From contig NZ_ATXT01000001.1 in assembly GCF_000421825.1 (NCBI RefSeq), positions 1 to 64,000 of the forward strand: a stretch of 64,000 bases of DNA, read 5' to 3'. The notes under the pieces are model-generated. The model searched no databases. It was not told where the DNA came from and was given only the letters and a program-made list of their open reading frames with translations. Below are positions 43,893-54,058 of this stretch, in pieces; positions within the stretch are counted from its first letter, which is position 1, and the number at the start of each line of letters is the position of its first letter. A program made the translations under genes and the position numbers. The DNA is from Humibacter albus DSM 18994. GTDB lineage: Bacteria; Actinomycetota; Actinomycetes; Actinomycetales; Microbacteriaceae.

Positions 43893-44807
43893 TCAGACCT
43901 TGAGATAGCGCGTGATCGCGATGTTCGAGGCGAGCGCGGCGAGCCCGATGCCGACGATCACCAGGATCGGCGCCACGATCCAGGCGCTGTCGAGCCCGAC
44001 GAACGACGTCAGCTGCATGCGTTGCGCGAGGTATCCGCGCACGAAGAACTGCACGATGCCGAACACCGCGCCCACCGCGAGCAGCGAGCCGATCAGTGCC
44101 GCCAGCATGCCCTCGAGCACGAACGGCGTTTGGATGAAGCCGTTGGATGCCCCCACCAGCCTCATGATGCCGAGCTCCCGTCTTCGAGAGAACGCCGACA
44201 ACCGGATAGTGGTGGCGATCAGCAGTGCCGCGGCGACGAGCATGACCGCCGCGATCGCGATCGCCGTCAAGCTGGCCGCGTTGAGGATGCGGAAGATCTG
44301 GTCCAGGTAACTTCGCTGGTCTGTCACGGACTGCACGCCCGCGACGCCGCTCAGGCTCTGCGCGATGACGTCGGACTGCTGCTCGTTCTTGAGCTTGATC
44401 CAGAAGGTCTGGTTCAGCAGTTCCGGCGTCACGTAGTCAGCGACCGGGTTGCCCTTGAACTGCTTCTTGAAATCCGCGTAGGCCTGCTTGTGGTTCTCGA
44501 AGTAGAACTTCTCGATGAACGGCGACAGCGCTGCGGACTTCAGCTTCGCCTTCACGGCGTCGATCTGATCCTGCGTGGCGTCCTGGCCCTGGCAGGTCGT
44601 GCTCACGTCGGTCTCGGTGCACATGTACACCGCCACCTGTGCACGGTCGTACCAGTACGTCTTCATCTGGCCGATCTGCATCTGCATCAGAATGGCCGTG
44701 CCCACGAACGTGAGCGAGATGAAGGTGACCAGCACCACCGAGATGACCATGGACAGGTTGCGCTTGAGACCGCTGCCCGCCTCAGACATGACGAGAGCGA
44801 ATCTCAT
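43893..44807 (-). CDS. ftsX: Cell division protein FtsX
   Basis: The 304-residue protein has an N-terminal membrane segment (residues 20-45), an extracellular domain of about 140 residues and three C-terminal segments, as in FtsX permeases. With FtsE it activates peptidoglycan hydrolases at division. Its start overlaps the ftsE stop (ATGA). The extracellular domain has a cysteine pair ([13 protein letters not shown]) that may form a disulfide. Confidence 0.93.
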   Translation of the reverse strand: MRFALVMSEAGSGLKRNLSMVISVVLVTFISLTFVGTAILMQMQIGQMKTYWYDRAQVAVYMCTETDVSTTCQGQDATQDQIDAVKAKLKSAALSPFIEKFYFENHKQAYADFKKQFKGNPVADYVTPELLNQTFWIKLKNEQQSDVIAQSLSGVAGVQSVTDQRSYLDQIFRILNAASLTAIAIAAVMLVAAALLIATTIRLSAFSRRRELGIMRLVGASNGFIQTPFVLEGMLAALIGSLLAVGAVFGIVQFFVRGYLAQRMQLTSFVGLDSAWIVAPILVIVGIGLAALASNIAITRYLKV

Positions 44808-46204
44808 GACACCGGCCCCACATCCTGGTTCGAGTCGTCGTCGTGGTCGCGCCTCTCCGGCGCACGCAAGCCGAGGCGCTCCGCGAGAGACAGCTCGGCG
44901 ACGTCGTCCGACTCGGGTCTGCGAACGGGCGCCGTCGGCGGTCCCGCGAAGTGGGCGTCGACCGCGGCTCCCGCGCTCCTGGATGCCGTCGGCACCACCG
45001 CGGCGACCGGCTCGCGTTCCGCAGACTCGTCCGCGGATGCCGCGCGGCGCTCCTCCGCCGCCTCCGGCGGCGACGTGCGACGATGCGCCGCCCCGGCGCT
45101 CTCGGGCGCGGCGACTGCGGCTCCGGCTCCGGCTCCGGCTCCCGAGACGATCGGCACGGACGACGTGGTCGCCGACCGTTCGGGCGCCGGAACGGTCGGC
45201 GGTGCCGCCTGCGCCGGCACGTTCTGCGCCGGCGTGTTCTGCGCCGGCGTGTTCTGCGCGGGCATCGGCCGTTCCTTCGAAGCCGACTCGCCTGCGCTCG
45301 TGACGACAGCTGCGACAGCGGGCTCGGCGTGACGCGCGGAGCGAGAGCCGCGCGAGGCATCCTTCACCGCCTTCTTCTCCGCCTTGCGCTGTGCGCGCGA
45401 CGGCTTGGCGGTCACCAACGTCGCGGCCGCGGCCGGCGTGGCAACGGCACTGTCAGCGGCGTCGGGCGAATACGACGCGACGACCGCCTCGCGCTCACCC
45501 CTCTGCACCGGGATCGCGGCAGTGAAGCCGTAGCCGCCGTGGCGCTCGTCGCGCACCAGAACGCCCTGTTTGATCTCGATCACGCGGCGCTGCATGCGGT
45601 CGACGATGCCCGCCTCGTGCGTGGCCATCAGAATCGTGGTGCCGGCGGCGTTGATGCGCTCCAGCACCGCCGTGATGCCCGCGCTGGTGGCCGGGTCGAG
45701 GTTTCCGGTCGGCTCGTCCGCGAGCAGGATCTGCGGCTTGTTCACCACCGCACGTGCGATCGCCACACGCTGCTGCTCACCACCGGAGAGCTCGTGCGGA
45801 AAGCGCTGCGCCTTGCCCTCGAGCCCGACCATGGCGAGCACATCGGGCACGGCCTCGTGGATGAACCCCTTCGACTTGCCGATCACCTTCAGCGTGAACG
45901 CGACGTTGTCGAAGACTGTCTTGTTGGTGAGCAGCCGGAAGTCTTGGAAGACCACGCCGACATTGCGGCGGAAGTACGGCACCTTGCGGTTCGAGATGCT
46001 GCCGAGATCCTGGCCGAGCACGTGCAGCTTGCCGCGTGTGGCCTTCTCTTCGCGCAGGATCAAGCGCAGAAAGGTGGACTTCCCCGAGCCGGACGCGCCC
46101 ACCACGAACACGAATTCTCCGCGGAGAATCTCGGTCGAGATGTCGTCGAGGGCCGGGCGGGGGGTTCCCTTGTAGCTCTTGCTGACGTGGTCGAATCGGA
46201 TCAT
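44804..46204 (-). CDS. ftsE: Cell division ATP-binding protein FtsE with long C-terminal tail
   Basis: Residues 1-225 are a normal FtsE: Walker [14 protein letters not shown], signature [14 protein letters not shown] and Walker [10 protein letters not shown]. After about residue 230 a 235-residue tail of low complexity follows, rich in A, P, E and R, with an [17 protein letters not shown] repeat and no predicted fold. Most FtsE proteins end near 230 residues. The tail may tether other division proteins. It is coupled to ftsX by ATGA. Confidence 0.92.
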   Translation of the reverse strand: MIRFDHVSKSYKGTPRPALDDISTEILRGEFVFVVGASGSGKSTFLRLILREEKATRGKLHVLGQDLGSISNRKVPYFRRNVGVVFQDFRLLTNKTVFDNVAFTLKVIGKSKGFIHEAVPDVLAMVGLEGKAQRFPHELSGGEQQRVAIARAVVNKPQILLADEPTGNLDPATSAGITAVLERINAAGTTILMATHEAGIVDRMQRRVIEIKQGVLVRDERHGGYGFTAAIPVQRGEREAVVASYSPDAADSAVATPAAAATLVTAKPSRAQRKAEKKAVKDASRGSRSARHAEPAVAAVVTSAGESASKERPMPAQNTPAQNTPAQNVPAQAAPPTVPAPERSATTSSVPIVSGAGAGAGAAVAAPESAGAAHRRTSPPEAAEERRAASADESAEREPVAAVVPTASRSAGAAVDAHFAGPPTAPVRRPESDDVAELSLAERLGLRAPERRDHDDDSNQDVGPVS

Positions 46205-46260
46205 GACCCGCCCAGCCTAAGCACACGTCCGGCCGATGCGACCGAGCGACTCACCCCGTG

Positions 46261-47367
46261 TCAGTCGTGGTCCTGCTTGCGCCAGCGGATGCCCGCCGCG
46301 ATGAATCCGTCGAGGTCGCCGTCGAACACCGCCTGCGGGTTGTTCACCTCGTGCTCAGTGCGCAGATCTTTGACCATCTGATAGGGCGCGAGCACATAGG
46401 AGCGCATCTGATCGCCCCAGCTGGCCGTGATGTTGCCGGCGAGCTCCTTCTTGGCCGCCGCCTCCGCCTCGCGCTGCAGCAGAAGCAGTCGCGACTGCAG
46501 CACGCGCATGGCCGCGGCACGGTTCTGGATCTGCGACTTCTCGTTCTGCATCGACACCACGATGCCCGTCGGCAGGTGCGTGATGCGCACCGCGGAGTCC
46601 GTGGTGTTCACCGACTGGCCGCCCGGACCCGACGACCTGAAGACATCCACGCGAATGTCGGTCTCGGGGATGTCGACCTCCTGCGCCTCCTCCATCAGCG
46701 GGATCACCTCGACCGCCGCGAACGACGTCTGTCGCTTGCCCGCGGAGTTGAAGGGGCTCATACGCACCAGCCGGTGCGTGCCCGCTTCGACCGAGAGCGT
46801 GCCGAAGGCGTACGGAGCGTCCACCTCGAACGTGGCGGACTTGATGCCCGCCTCCTCGGCGTAGCTCGTGTCCATGACCCGCGCCGAGTAGCCGTGCTGC
46901 TCCGCCCACCTCAGGTACATGCGCAGGAGCATCTCGGCGAAGTCGGCGGCATCCACTCCCCCGGCTCCCGCGCGGATCGTCACGACGGCGGGTCGCTCGT
47001 CGTACTCGCCGTCGAGCAGCGTCTGCACCTCGAGGTCGCCGACGGTCTTCTGCAGCTCGAGGAGCTCGTTCTTGGCCTCCTCGGCAGACTCGTCGTCGCC
47101 CTCGGAATTGGCGAGCTCGACGAGGACCTCGAGGTCGTCGAGCCGCCGCTCGATGCCGGTGATGCGCGCGAGCTCCGATTGCCGGTGGCTCAGCGCGCTG
47201 GTGACCTTCTGCGCCTTCTCGGGGTCGTCCCAGAGGTCGGGGACGCCCGCCTCCTCGCTCAGCCGCTCGATGTCGGCGCGAAGGCGGTCGACATCGACGA
47301 CGGCACGGATGTCGGAGAAGGTCGCGCGCACGTCTGCGATCTGCGCGCTCAGGTCGAGTTCGATCAT
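46261..47367 (-). CDS. prfB: Peptide chain release factor 2
   Basis: The 368-residue protein contains SPF (in [14 protein letters not shown]), which reads UGA and UAA stop codons, and [16 protein letters not shown], whose GGQ triggers peptide release. It is one unbroken frame, without the programmed +1 shift used in many other bacteria. It lies 57 bases upstream of ftsE on the same strand, a common actinobacterial order. Confidence 0.95.
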   Translation of the reverse strand: MIELDLSAQIADVRATFSDIRAVVDVDRLRADIERLSEEAGVPDLWDDPEKAQKVTSALSHRQSELARITGIERRLDDLEVLVELANSEGDDESAEEAKNELLELQKTVGDLEVQTLLDGEYDERPAVVTIRAGAGGVDAADFAEMLLRMYLRWAEQHGYSARVMDTSYAEEAGIKSATFEVDAPYAFGTLSVEAGTHRLVRMSPFNSAGKRQTSFAAVEVIPLMEEAQEVDIPETDIRVDVFRSSGPGGQSVNTTDSAVRITHLPTGIVVSMQNEKSQIQNRAAAMRVLQSRLLLLQREAEAAAKKELAGNITASWGDQMRSYVLAPYQMVKDLRTEHEVNNPQAVFDGDLDGFIAAGIRWRKQDHD

Positions 47368-47482
47368 GACCGCTCAAGGATACCGGGGGCACGCGTCTTG
47401 CCGCGCCGCGCCGGAGCACGCGCTACGCAGGAACTGCGAGTTCCAGCGCGTCGTCGGCAGCCCGCATAGGCTGTCAGGCGAC

Positions 47483-48748
47483 ATGAGCACGACGGGCGAG
47501 ACGAACTTCAGCATTCGAGACGTCGCACTCGCCGCGTTCCTGCCGACCGCACTGTTCTCCATCGGCGAGGGTGCGGTCATCCCGATCATTCCGGTGCTCG
47601 CGCACGACCTCGGCTCGGGGCTCGCGCTGGCAGGATTCATCGGCGGCATGATCATGGTCGGCGAGATGATCGGCGACATCCCGAGCGGATGGATCGTCTC
47701 CCGGTTCGGGGAGCGCACATCGATGATCGCCTCTGCGATGCTCTGCATCGTCGGCCTCGTGGTGTGTCTGCTCGCGCCCGGGGACCTCATGCTCACGATC
47801 GGCGTGTTCCTGATCGGTCTCGCCACCAGCGTGTTCGCGCTCGCCCGGCATGCCTTCATGACCGGCTATGTGCCGTTGCGCTACCGCGCAAGGGCGCTGT
47901 CGACGCTGGGCGGGGTGTTCCGCGGCGGCTGGTTCATCGGCCCGTTCATCAGCGCGGGTGTGATCGCCCTGTTCGGCAATGCGCACGCCGTGTTCTGGGT
48001 GCATATCGTGATGTGCGTGGCGGCGACCGTGGTGCTGCTCATCGTGCCCGACCCGACCGCGACAGTGGTGGCCGGCGGCGCAGCGGTCCCGACGAAGGCC
48101 GCCAGTACGCCGGATGCCGGCCGTGCCGAGGCGAAGGAACGCACCGAGGGCCTCTTCCGCACCATCTGGACGAACCGCGCGGTGCTGGCGCGCATGGGGA
48201 CGTGCGGGGCTCTGATCGCCGCGCTGCGGTCATCCCGCACCGTCATCTTGCCGCTGTTCGCCGTCGCGATCGGGATGTCCGCGGCCAACACCGCGCTCAT
48301 CATCGGCATCGCGGGCGCCGTCGACTTCGCCCTGTTCTACACATCCGGGCAGATCATGGACCGGTTCGGCCGGTTGTGGTCGGCGTTGCCCTCCATGCTC
48401 GGTCTGAGCATCACCCACATCGCGCTCGCCTTCGTCGTCGACCAGACCTGGTTCACGGTCGTCGCGGTGGCGATGGCTGTCGCGAACGGGGTGGGCAGCG
48501 GCATCCTGATGACCCTCGGGGCGGATCTCGCGCCTCGCGCCGATCCTGCGCCGTTCCTGGGCGCCTGGCGATTCACCGGAGATGCCGGGCAGGCGGGCGC
48601 CCCGCTGCTCGTCTCGGGCGTGACCGCCGTCTTCTCGCTCGGCGCCGCGAGCATCGGCATGGGCGTGCTCGGCCTCGTCGGCGTCGTCATGCTCATTCGT
48701 TTCGTGCCTCGGTACGTGCCGAAGCGCCGCGCCGCGGCGAGCGCCTGA
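47483..48748 (+). CDS. MFS transporter
   Basis: From ATG 47483 the protein has 421 residues and about twelve membrane segments. GWIVSRFGERTSMIASA is the MFS motif A after the second helix, and the repeat IMDRFGRLWSALPS follows the central loop. The substrate is unknown; it resembles drug or metabolite exporters of the 12-segment class. It is divergent from prfB. A longer frame from 46919 is a shadow of prfB. Confidence 0.82.
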   Translation: MSTTGETNFSIRDVALAAFLPTALFSIGEGAVIPIIPVLAHDLGSGLALAGFIGGMIMVGEMIGDIPSGWIVSRFGERTSMIASAMLCIVGLVVCLLAPGDLMLTIGVFLIGLATSVFALARHAFMTGYVPLRYRARALSTLGGVFRGGWFIGPFISAGVIALFGNAHAVFWVHIVMCVAATVVLLIVPDPTATVVAGGAAVPTKAASTPDAGRAEAKERTEGLFRTIWTNRAVLARMGTCGALIAALRSSRTVILPLFAVAIGMSAANTALIIGIAGAVDFALFYTSGQIMDRFGRLWSALPSMLGLSITHIALAFVVDQTWFTVVAVAMAVANGVGSGILMTLGADLAPRADPAPFLGAWRFTGDAGQAGAPLLVSGVTAVFSLGAASIGMGVLGLVGVVMLIRFVPRYVPKRRAAASA

Positions 48749-48965
48749 CGCCCCGGCGCCTTCTCTTCGAGGCCTCCCTTCCTCAAGTCCTTCTCCCTTC
48801 GGTCCCGCGCCTCGCGTTCGTCGCGGGTGCACCCGGCCAGGTCTGCCGGCCGTGTTCGCGGAGTCTCTCCTCGACCCCTCGTTCTTGGCTTGCGTGTCAA
48901 CGTTCTTCCTGTGCGTCTGCGCTCTCTTCCCTTGCCGTGGCGGCGGGAGGATGCTGGAAGACAGG

Positions 48966-50396
48966 ATGTCTCGGCGCAAGAGAGCCCTCGGCGCGCACGT
49001 GATCCCTCTCGTGCGGCGCACGGCCGTGGCGGCCGCAGGCGCGGCCGTCGCGGCGCTGGTCGGCGCCGCCCTCCTCGCCCCGACGGCATCCGCCTCGGTG
49101 CGCCGCATCACCGTGCACACGGGAGGCGACGTGAACGCCGCGATCGCGAGCGCGAAGCCGGGCGACACCGTCTTTCTGCAGACGGGCGAGTACCGGGGCC
49201 CGGTGCGCGTGGACAAGCCGATCGTTCTGGAGTCGTTGCAGGCCACCGTCCGCGCACCGGCCGCAGGCACCGCCGTCTCGGTCACCGCAGACGGTGTGAC
49301 GATCGACTCCGTCGGAACGACGTGCGCGGACGCGTCGGGCGCAACCCGGGGCATCCGCGTCACGTCGAACCACGTGCGCATCGTGAACTCCTCAGCGGTG
49401 CAGTGTCACCGCGGCATCGTGCTCGACGGCGCCGCCGGCGCCTACCTGCACTCGGATGCGCTCCTCGGCCGCGCGGGCGCCTCCGGCACGTCGACCGGGG
49501 TATGGGCAGACCGCGCCGATGACCTCACCATGCTCGACAACACGTTCCAGTCCAACGATACCGGCATGCTCGTGCAGCACACGGACGCCCCGGCGCTCGA
49601 TGCCAACACCTTCGTCGACGTGGGCACAGGCATCGACCTGCGGTCCGTGTCGAACGCGGTCGTGGACAGCACCGTCGCCGTCCACGTCTCGCACGCCGCC
49701 GTGAGCATCAGCGGGTCCCGCGGGGTCGAGGTGTCCGCGCTCGACCGCACCGCATCGGGCGGTGGCAAAGGCACCGCGATCGCACTGACGGCTCTCGACG
49801 GCCCGTCCTCCGTGGTGAACGTGGAGAACTCCGATCTCGGCCACTTCGCGGTCGGCATCTCGGCCGAGCCCTCGAGCATCAGCGGGACGGTCACCGTGAT
49901 GAGTTCCGCGTTCCAGAGCGTGACGCGCACGGCGGTCGAGATCGCGCCGCGCGCCGGTGGCCGGGTGGATGCCACGTTCGGCGACTATTTCGGCGGCTGC
50001 GGGCCGGGCGTTCCGGACCACGGCTACGACGGTGGCGGCGCGAGAATCGACGATCCCGGCCGGCTCGTGAGCTATCGCGAGCAGAACTGCGGCGCCGGCA
50101 CGAGCACCAGCACCGGCCCAACCGTGACGTCCGGCGCCGCCGGGAGCGCGACCGGCGGCGCGACACCGACGGTGAGTCCGACCCCTCCCGCGGTGCCCGC
50201 GCCCACCGCAAGCAGCACCGAGGCTCCCGAGGCAGTGGTCGGCGGGCACGACGGGCACGACGGGCACGACGACGGTACCGCGGGCATCCCGGCTCAGATC
50301 GGATCGGCGCTCGTCACCGTGGGCGTGGCCCTGCTGCTCATGATCTGCGCGGGTGGCGTGCTCTACACGGTGCGTCGCAACCGCGATCTGCATTAG
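48966..50396 (+). CDS. Secreted right-handed beta-helix protein with C-terminal anchor
   Basis: The product of about 475 residues begins with a signal peptide (RRTAVAAAGAAVAALVGAALLAPTASA). Residues from about 50 to 350 repeat short strands (IVNSSAVQCHRGIVLDGA, MLDNTFQSNDTGMLVQHT) as in parallel beta-helix (NosD/CASH-like) proteins. Then comes a Ser/Thr/Pro linker with GHDGHDGHD repeats, and a C-terminal membrane helix before RRNRDLH. I chose ATG 48966; ATG 48951 and 48852 are alternatives. It probably binds or cleaves polysaccharide at the cell surface. Confidence 0.72.
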   Translation: MSRRKRALGAHVIPLVRRTAVAAAGAAVAALVGAALLAPTASASVRRITVHTGGDVNAAIASAKPGDTVFLQTGEYRGPVRVDKPIVLESLQATVRAPAAGTAVSVTADGVTIDSVGTTCADASGATRGIRVTSNHVRIVNSSAVQCHRGIVLDGAAGAYLHSDALLGRAGASGTSTGVWADRADDLTMLDNTFQSNDTGMLVQHTDAPALDANTFVDVGTGIDLRSVSNAVVDSTVAVHVSHAAVSISGSRGVEVSALDRTASGGGKGTAIALTALDGPSSVVNVENSDLGHFAVGISAEPSSISGTVTVMSSAFQSVTRTAVEIAPRAGGRVDATFGDYFGGCGPGVPDHGYDGGGARIDDPGRLVSYREQNCGAGTSTSTGPTVTSGAAGSATGGATPTVSPTPPAVPAPTASSTEAPEAVVGGHDGHDGHDDGTAGIPAQIGSALVTVGVALLLMICAGGVLYTVRRNRDLH

Positions 50397-50502
50397 GTCG
50401 TGTTGCTGGCCTCGTGCTGGGCCGCGGTGTGCCGTGCCGCGGTCTGCCGTGCTGGGCTGCTGTGCCGTGCTGAGCTGCATGCGCGCAGCACGGCCGCGCG
50501 GC

Positions 50503-51093
50503 TCACCCGAAGACGCTCCTGGCCGATGACGTGACGTCGAGCCGGTATCCGGCAGGCACGAGGAGAGAGACGACGGGCGGATGCCATACCGCCGAGATCT
50601 GCACGCTCGCGCTGCGTCCGTCCTCGGTCGTCGCTCGTTCCATTCGGAGCCCGTCGAAGCCGTCCGCGACGGCGGATTCGAGGTAGTCCGCGACCGCCTT
50701 GCGCACCTCGGTCGGCTCGAGCACGGGGTGGGGACTGCCGTCGGCGAGTGTGACCGAGCTCAGATCGTACGATTCGGCTCCGGCGAGCGCGGCCCCGTCG
50801 GCGAGCGCGAACAGTCGCTCGCGCTCGAGATAGAGCGACGTGGCCGATGCCGCGAGCAGCACGACGACGATGCAGAGCACGCCGTAGAAGATCGTGAGCG
50901 GCAAGATCGATCCGGTGTCATCGCGCAGAGCCGCCTGCGTCGTGCCTCTCCGCCCCGGTTTCCCGATCGGACCTGCCGTCGACTCCGCCACGCGCCTCAC
51001 CGCGGGCTTCAGCGTGCGCTGCACCGGCCGTTCCCCGACGAACGCCAGCCGCTCCGCCATGGGTTTCGCCATCAGCTCCGCCGCGGCCCTCAC
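50503..51093 (-). CDS. TadG-like (Rv3654c-type) pilus locus protein
   Basis: The protein has a membrane segment (SILPLTIFYGVLCIVVVLLAASA) after a basic N-terminus, then LYLERERLFALADGAALAGA, the TadG/E-like pseudopilin pattern. It is the last gene of the tad operon. GTG 51093 overlaps the stop of the preceding TadE gene (GTGA), so I use it as the start; other starts are nearby. It may anchor or assemble the pilus. Confidence 0.7.
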   Translation of the reverse strand: MRAAAELMAKPMAERLAFVGERPVQRTLKPAVRRVAESTAGPIGKPGRRGTTQAALRDDTGSILPLTIFYGVLCIVVVLLAASATSLYLERERLFALADGAALAGAESYDLSSVTLADGSPHPVLEPTEVRKAVADYLESAVADGFDGLRMERATTEDGRSASVQISAVWHPPVVSLLVPAGYRLDVTSSARSVFG

Positions 51094-51566
51094 CGTCCGC
51101 TCCAAAGTCTCGACACTCGTTGAGTGCTGGTGGCCTGCACCGCCACGGTCGCATCCCGACGCAGATCGAGCACGTCGGGAACGAGCGGGAGCGCCGCATT
51201 CACACGCACGGTGACCGTCACGGTTCCTCGCCGGGTGAGGCAGACATCGGGGTGGGGCTCACATCGCACGGCGACGCTGGCGGCATCGGGAGCGAGTCCG
51301 AAGTCGGCGAGCGCGAACGCGACGGCCGAGGATGCCTCGCCCGAGGCATCCTCGTCGCTCGCCGCCTGCACATACACACGTGCCGCCTGACGCGCAGCAC
51401 CCGCCGCGGCGAGCTGCGCGCCTTGGATGCTCGCCAGCGCGATCACGAGATACACCGTGGGGACGAGAAGGATGAGTCCGGCCGTCAGGAACTCGAGGGC
51501 GGCGTTGCCCGTCTCGGACCCGAGGAGCGCACGCGGTCGCTCAGGGAAGCGTCTCAACAGGCGCAT
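51090..51566 (-). CDS. TadE-like pseudopilin
   Basis: From ATG 51566 the protein has 158 residues. GSETGNAALEFLTAGLILLVPTVYLVIALASI is the type IV-like N-terminal helix with the conserved Glu five residues after the cleavable Gly-type region. A pair of cysteines (CEPHPDVC) lies later. Such minor pilins belong to Tad pilus machinery for tight adherence. It overlaps the upstream TadE-like gene by 26 bases. Confidence 0.75.
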   Translation of the reverse strand: MRLLRRFPERPRALLGSETGNAALEFLTAGLILLVPTVYLVIALASIQGAQLAAAGAARQAARVYVQAASDEDASGEASSAVAFALADFGLAPDAASVAVRCEPHPDVCLTRRGTVTVTVRVNAALPLVPDVLDLRRDATVAVQATSTQRVSRLWSGR

Positions 51567-51954
51567 GCCCCGACACCTCCAGGGCATGATCGGGGCCGAA
51601 GAGTCCCAGAAGCGGCAACGGCGCTCGCACCGTGACCTCAACGGCGGGCATCCCACGGTATCTGCTGTACGTCGCGCTCACGTCGCTCGCGTACCGCTCA
51701 CCGACTGCCGTGTCGATGAGCGCACGGGTGCGCTCTCTCCCGTCGATCAGGGTATTGTCCGCGAGCGCCGCCACGTGGGCACCCTCTGCCGCAGCATCGA
51801 TGAGCGTGTTCCGTACGAGCAGCGCGAAGCCGAGCTGGAGGACGGCCACGGTGAGCACGGTGAGCAGCGCGCCGACCATCACGAACTCGGCGGGTGCGGA
51901 CCCTCGCTCGTCACCCAGCCACGGTTCCTGCTGCCGATCAGAACGAGCTGACAC
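51541..51954 (-). CDS. TadE-like pseudopilin
   Basis: The 137-residue protein starts at GTG 51954, overlapping the pilin stop. DERGSAPAEFVMVGALLTVLTVAVLQLGF is a TadE N-terminal helix with the conserved Glu. It lies third from the end of the tad operon with a second TadE-like gene just downstream. Confidence 0.8.
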   Translation of the reverse strand: MSARSDRQQEPWLGDERGSAPAEFVMVGALLTVLTVAVLQLGFALLVRNTLIDAAAEGAHVAALADNTLIDGRERTRALIDTAVGERYASDVSATYSRYRGMPAVEVTVRAPLPLLGLFGPDHALEVSGHAPVETLP

Positions 51955-52183
51955 GCTCGATGGCCTGCTCGAAGACGCCGCTGAGCGCGGGACCGGCGAG
52001 ACCCCAGATGATGATCACCAAGCCCGCCGTCATCAGCGTGATCAGCACCCAGCCGGGCACGTCGCCTCGTTCGTCCGACACCGCCGCCATCGCGGGTCCG
52101 GCGACGTTCTCCTTCGCCGTCGGCCGTTTCGAGGCGCCTACCGTCATCAAGGCGCGTGCACGGGCTATCCCCTTGCCGATCAT
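51938..52183 (-). CDS. Flp-like pilin candidate
   Basis: From ATG 52183 (AAGGGAA upstream) the product has 81 residues with a single helix, GDVPGWVLITLMTAGLVIIIWGLAGPAL, and a short tail. Position directly after the TadC gene and before TadE genes is that of the major pilin in actinobacterial tad loci. The usual Glu after the processed Gly is not obvious, so it is a divergent pilin or a related small membrane protein. Confidence 0.6.
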   Translation of the reverse strand: MIGKGIARARALMTVGASKRPTAKENVAGPAMAAVSDERGDVPGWVLITLMTAGLVIIIWGLAGPALSGVFEQAIERVSSF

Positions 52184-52259
52184 GCTGTGTTTCCCTTCAC
52201 TCAATTCGTCGCTTCCGTCACCCGACTCGCTCCTGGGCGAAACGGGTCTGCGACCTCCA

Positions 52260-53198
52260 TCAGAATCCGGTCTCGAGCACGACCAACCCCGGATACACCG
52301 CGAACAGAACGGTGACCGGCAGGATCAGGAACACCAGTGGAAGAAGCATGCCGATCTCTTTCTTGCCTGCCTGCTCGAGCAGGTCGCGCTTGGCCGCTTC
52401 CCTGGCGTCGGTCGCTTGCGCTCGCAGCACCTCGACGACCGGAGTTCCTCTCTCCAGAGCGGTCACCACGGCATCGACGCACCGCGTGAACGCGGGAAGA
52501 CGGAGATCACGGCTCGCCTGCGTGAGCGCCACCGCCAGCGGCGTCCCCATGGACGTTTCCGCGATGACGCGGCCGAGCTCGCCCGCGAGCTCGCCGGATC
52601 CGGTGCGGGCGACGCGGCGGATCGCATCCACGATTCCCTCACCGGCGCTCAGAGAGAGCGTGAGCAGTTCCAGAACCGTCGGGAACTCCTCGCTCATGCG
52701 AGCGAGGCGGCGCGAGACGCGCACCGACAGCATCCGATCCGGAACGAGGAAACCGGCGGCAGCGAGCACGAGCGGTCCCGCCACGAGCACGGCGGCCGGA
52801 ACCGGGCGGGTCGCGCTCGCCCACGCACCGAGCGCACCGCCTGCTCCCGCTGCACCGAGCGCCCAGCCGAGCTGCCGTAGCCGGAACTCCTCGATAGTCA
52901 GCGTGCTCGCGCTCTGCCGCAGCCGGACCGCAATGGCCTCGCCACCGCCGAGCATGCTGGACGCCCGCGATCGCAGGCCACCGAGCACGGGCACCAGCAA
53001 CGACCCGAGCACTGGCAGCGACGAAGCCGTCCTCCGGCGGGCATGTTCCCTGGCTGCCTCCGACACGTCGACGAGATAGGGGGCTACCCGATCGACGAGT
53101 CGAGGGCGGTGCATCGAGGGCAGGAGGCCGGCGAGCGACCAGAGCCCGAGACCGAGGCCCAGTCCGCACAGCACGCCCCACGCGCCGAGCGGGCTCAT
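52260..53198 (-). CDS. TadC-like inner membrane platform protein
   Basis: From ATG 53198 the protein has 312 residues. The T2SSF domain (FPTVLELLTLSLSAGEGIVDAI, then TALERGTPVVEVLRAQATDAR) lies in the middle, between N- and C-terminal membrane segments. It is the second platform protein of the Tad secretion system. The start overlaps the TadB stop (ATGA). A frame extending to 54197 is an artefact. Confidence 0.85.
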   Translation of the reverse strand: MSPLGAWGVLCGLGLGLGLWSLAGLLPSMHRPRLVDRVAPYLVDVSEAAREHARRRTASSLPVLGSLLVPVLGGLRSRASSMLGGGEAIAVRLRQSASTLTIEEFRLRQLGWALGAAGAGGALGAWASATRPVPAAVLVAGPLVLAAAGFLVPDRMLSVRVSRRLARMSEEFPTVLELLTLSLSAGEGIVDAIRRVARTGSGELAGELGRVIAETSMGTPLAVALTQASRDLRLPAFTRCVDAVVTALERGTPVVEVLRAQATDAREAAKRDLLEQAGKKEIGMLLPLVFLILPVTVLFAVYPGLVVLETGF

Positions 53199-54058
53199 CG
53201 GAACCACCGGCGTTCCTCGGGAAGCCGCCCGATCGCCAACATCAGGCGATAGGCGACGAGCGACACCACGAGGCCGATCACGATCACGACGGCGCCGGCC
53301 GGAGTGTTGTACGCGACGGATGCCTCGGGTCGTGTGGCCAGCAGCGCCAGCACGAGCCAGGGCGCCACCACGCCCAGCCGTGCGGCCCCGACGGTCCACG
53401 ACTGGCGCGCTTCGATCTCCGACCTCACCGCCGCGTCGTCGCGGAGGGAAGCCGCGAGCGCCTTCAGCACGGTCACCAACTCGCCGCCGCCCACCTTGCG
53501 TGCCATCTTCAGGGTCTCGATGATGCGGTCGGCCACGGGATCGGCGAGCGCTGCCTTGAGACGGTCGGCCGCCGGAGAGAACAGACCGCTCGATCGGTAG
53601 TCCTTCTCGAACACCGCGAACGCCTCCCGCGTCGAGAGCGGGGCGGTTTCGGCGAGCGCGGCGACACCGTCGGGAAGGGCGAGCCCCGAGCGCACCGCCG
53701 ACACGAGCTGATCGACGAGGTCCGGCCACAGCGTGCGGTTCGCCTTGGCGCGCGCCGCGGCCCGCCACGACACCAGGCTCCACGGCAGCCAGCAGCCGAC
53801 GGTCGCGAGCGCTGCTGATAGTGCTTGAACCCCGAACACGGCCTGGCTCACCGCGAAGAACACGAGCGCGACCAGAAGACTCGCGGCGAGGAACGCCGAC
53901 GGTGCGAGGCGTGGCATCCCGGCCTGGACGAGCCGTCGGCGCAGGCCGTCGCCGAGCCGGTCGCGCCGCCGCTGCTCGAGCCCCGGCCAGAGAAAGGGCG
54001 ACGCGATCAGCAGCACTCCGATGCCGAGCGCACCGCCGAGCCCGATGCCGGCGATCAT
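53195..54058 (-). CDS. TadB-like inner membrane platform protein
   Basis: The 287-residue protein starts at ATG 54058, overlapping the TadA stop. WPDLVDQLVSAVRSGLALPDGVAAL and MARKVGGGELVTVLKALAASLRD are typical T2SSF segments, and about four membrane helices frame them. It forms the membrane platform with TadC on which the TadA ATPase works. Confidence 0.87.
   Translation of the reverse strand: MIAGIGLGGALGIGVLLIASPFLWPGLEQRRRDRLGDGLRRRLVQAGMPRLAPSAFLAASLLVALVFFAVSQAVFGVQALSAALATVGCWLPWSLVSWRAAARAKANRTLWPDLVDQLVSAVRSGLALPDGVAALAETAPLSTREAFAVFEKDYRSSGLFSPAADRLKAALADPVADRIIETLKMARKVGGGELVTVLKALAASLRDDAAVRSEIEARQSWTVGAARLGVVAPWLVLALLATRPEASVAYNTPAGAVVIVIGLVVSLVAYRLMLAIGRLPEERRWFR

Noticed and set aside
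46261-47367. Programmed +1 frameshift in prfB
   Set aside because: The gene is a single open frame from start to stop, with no in-frame UGA near codon 25.
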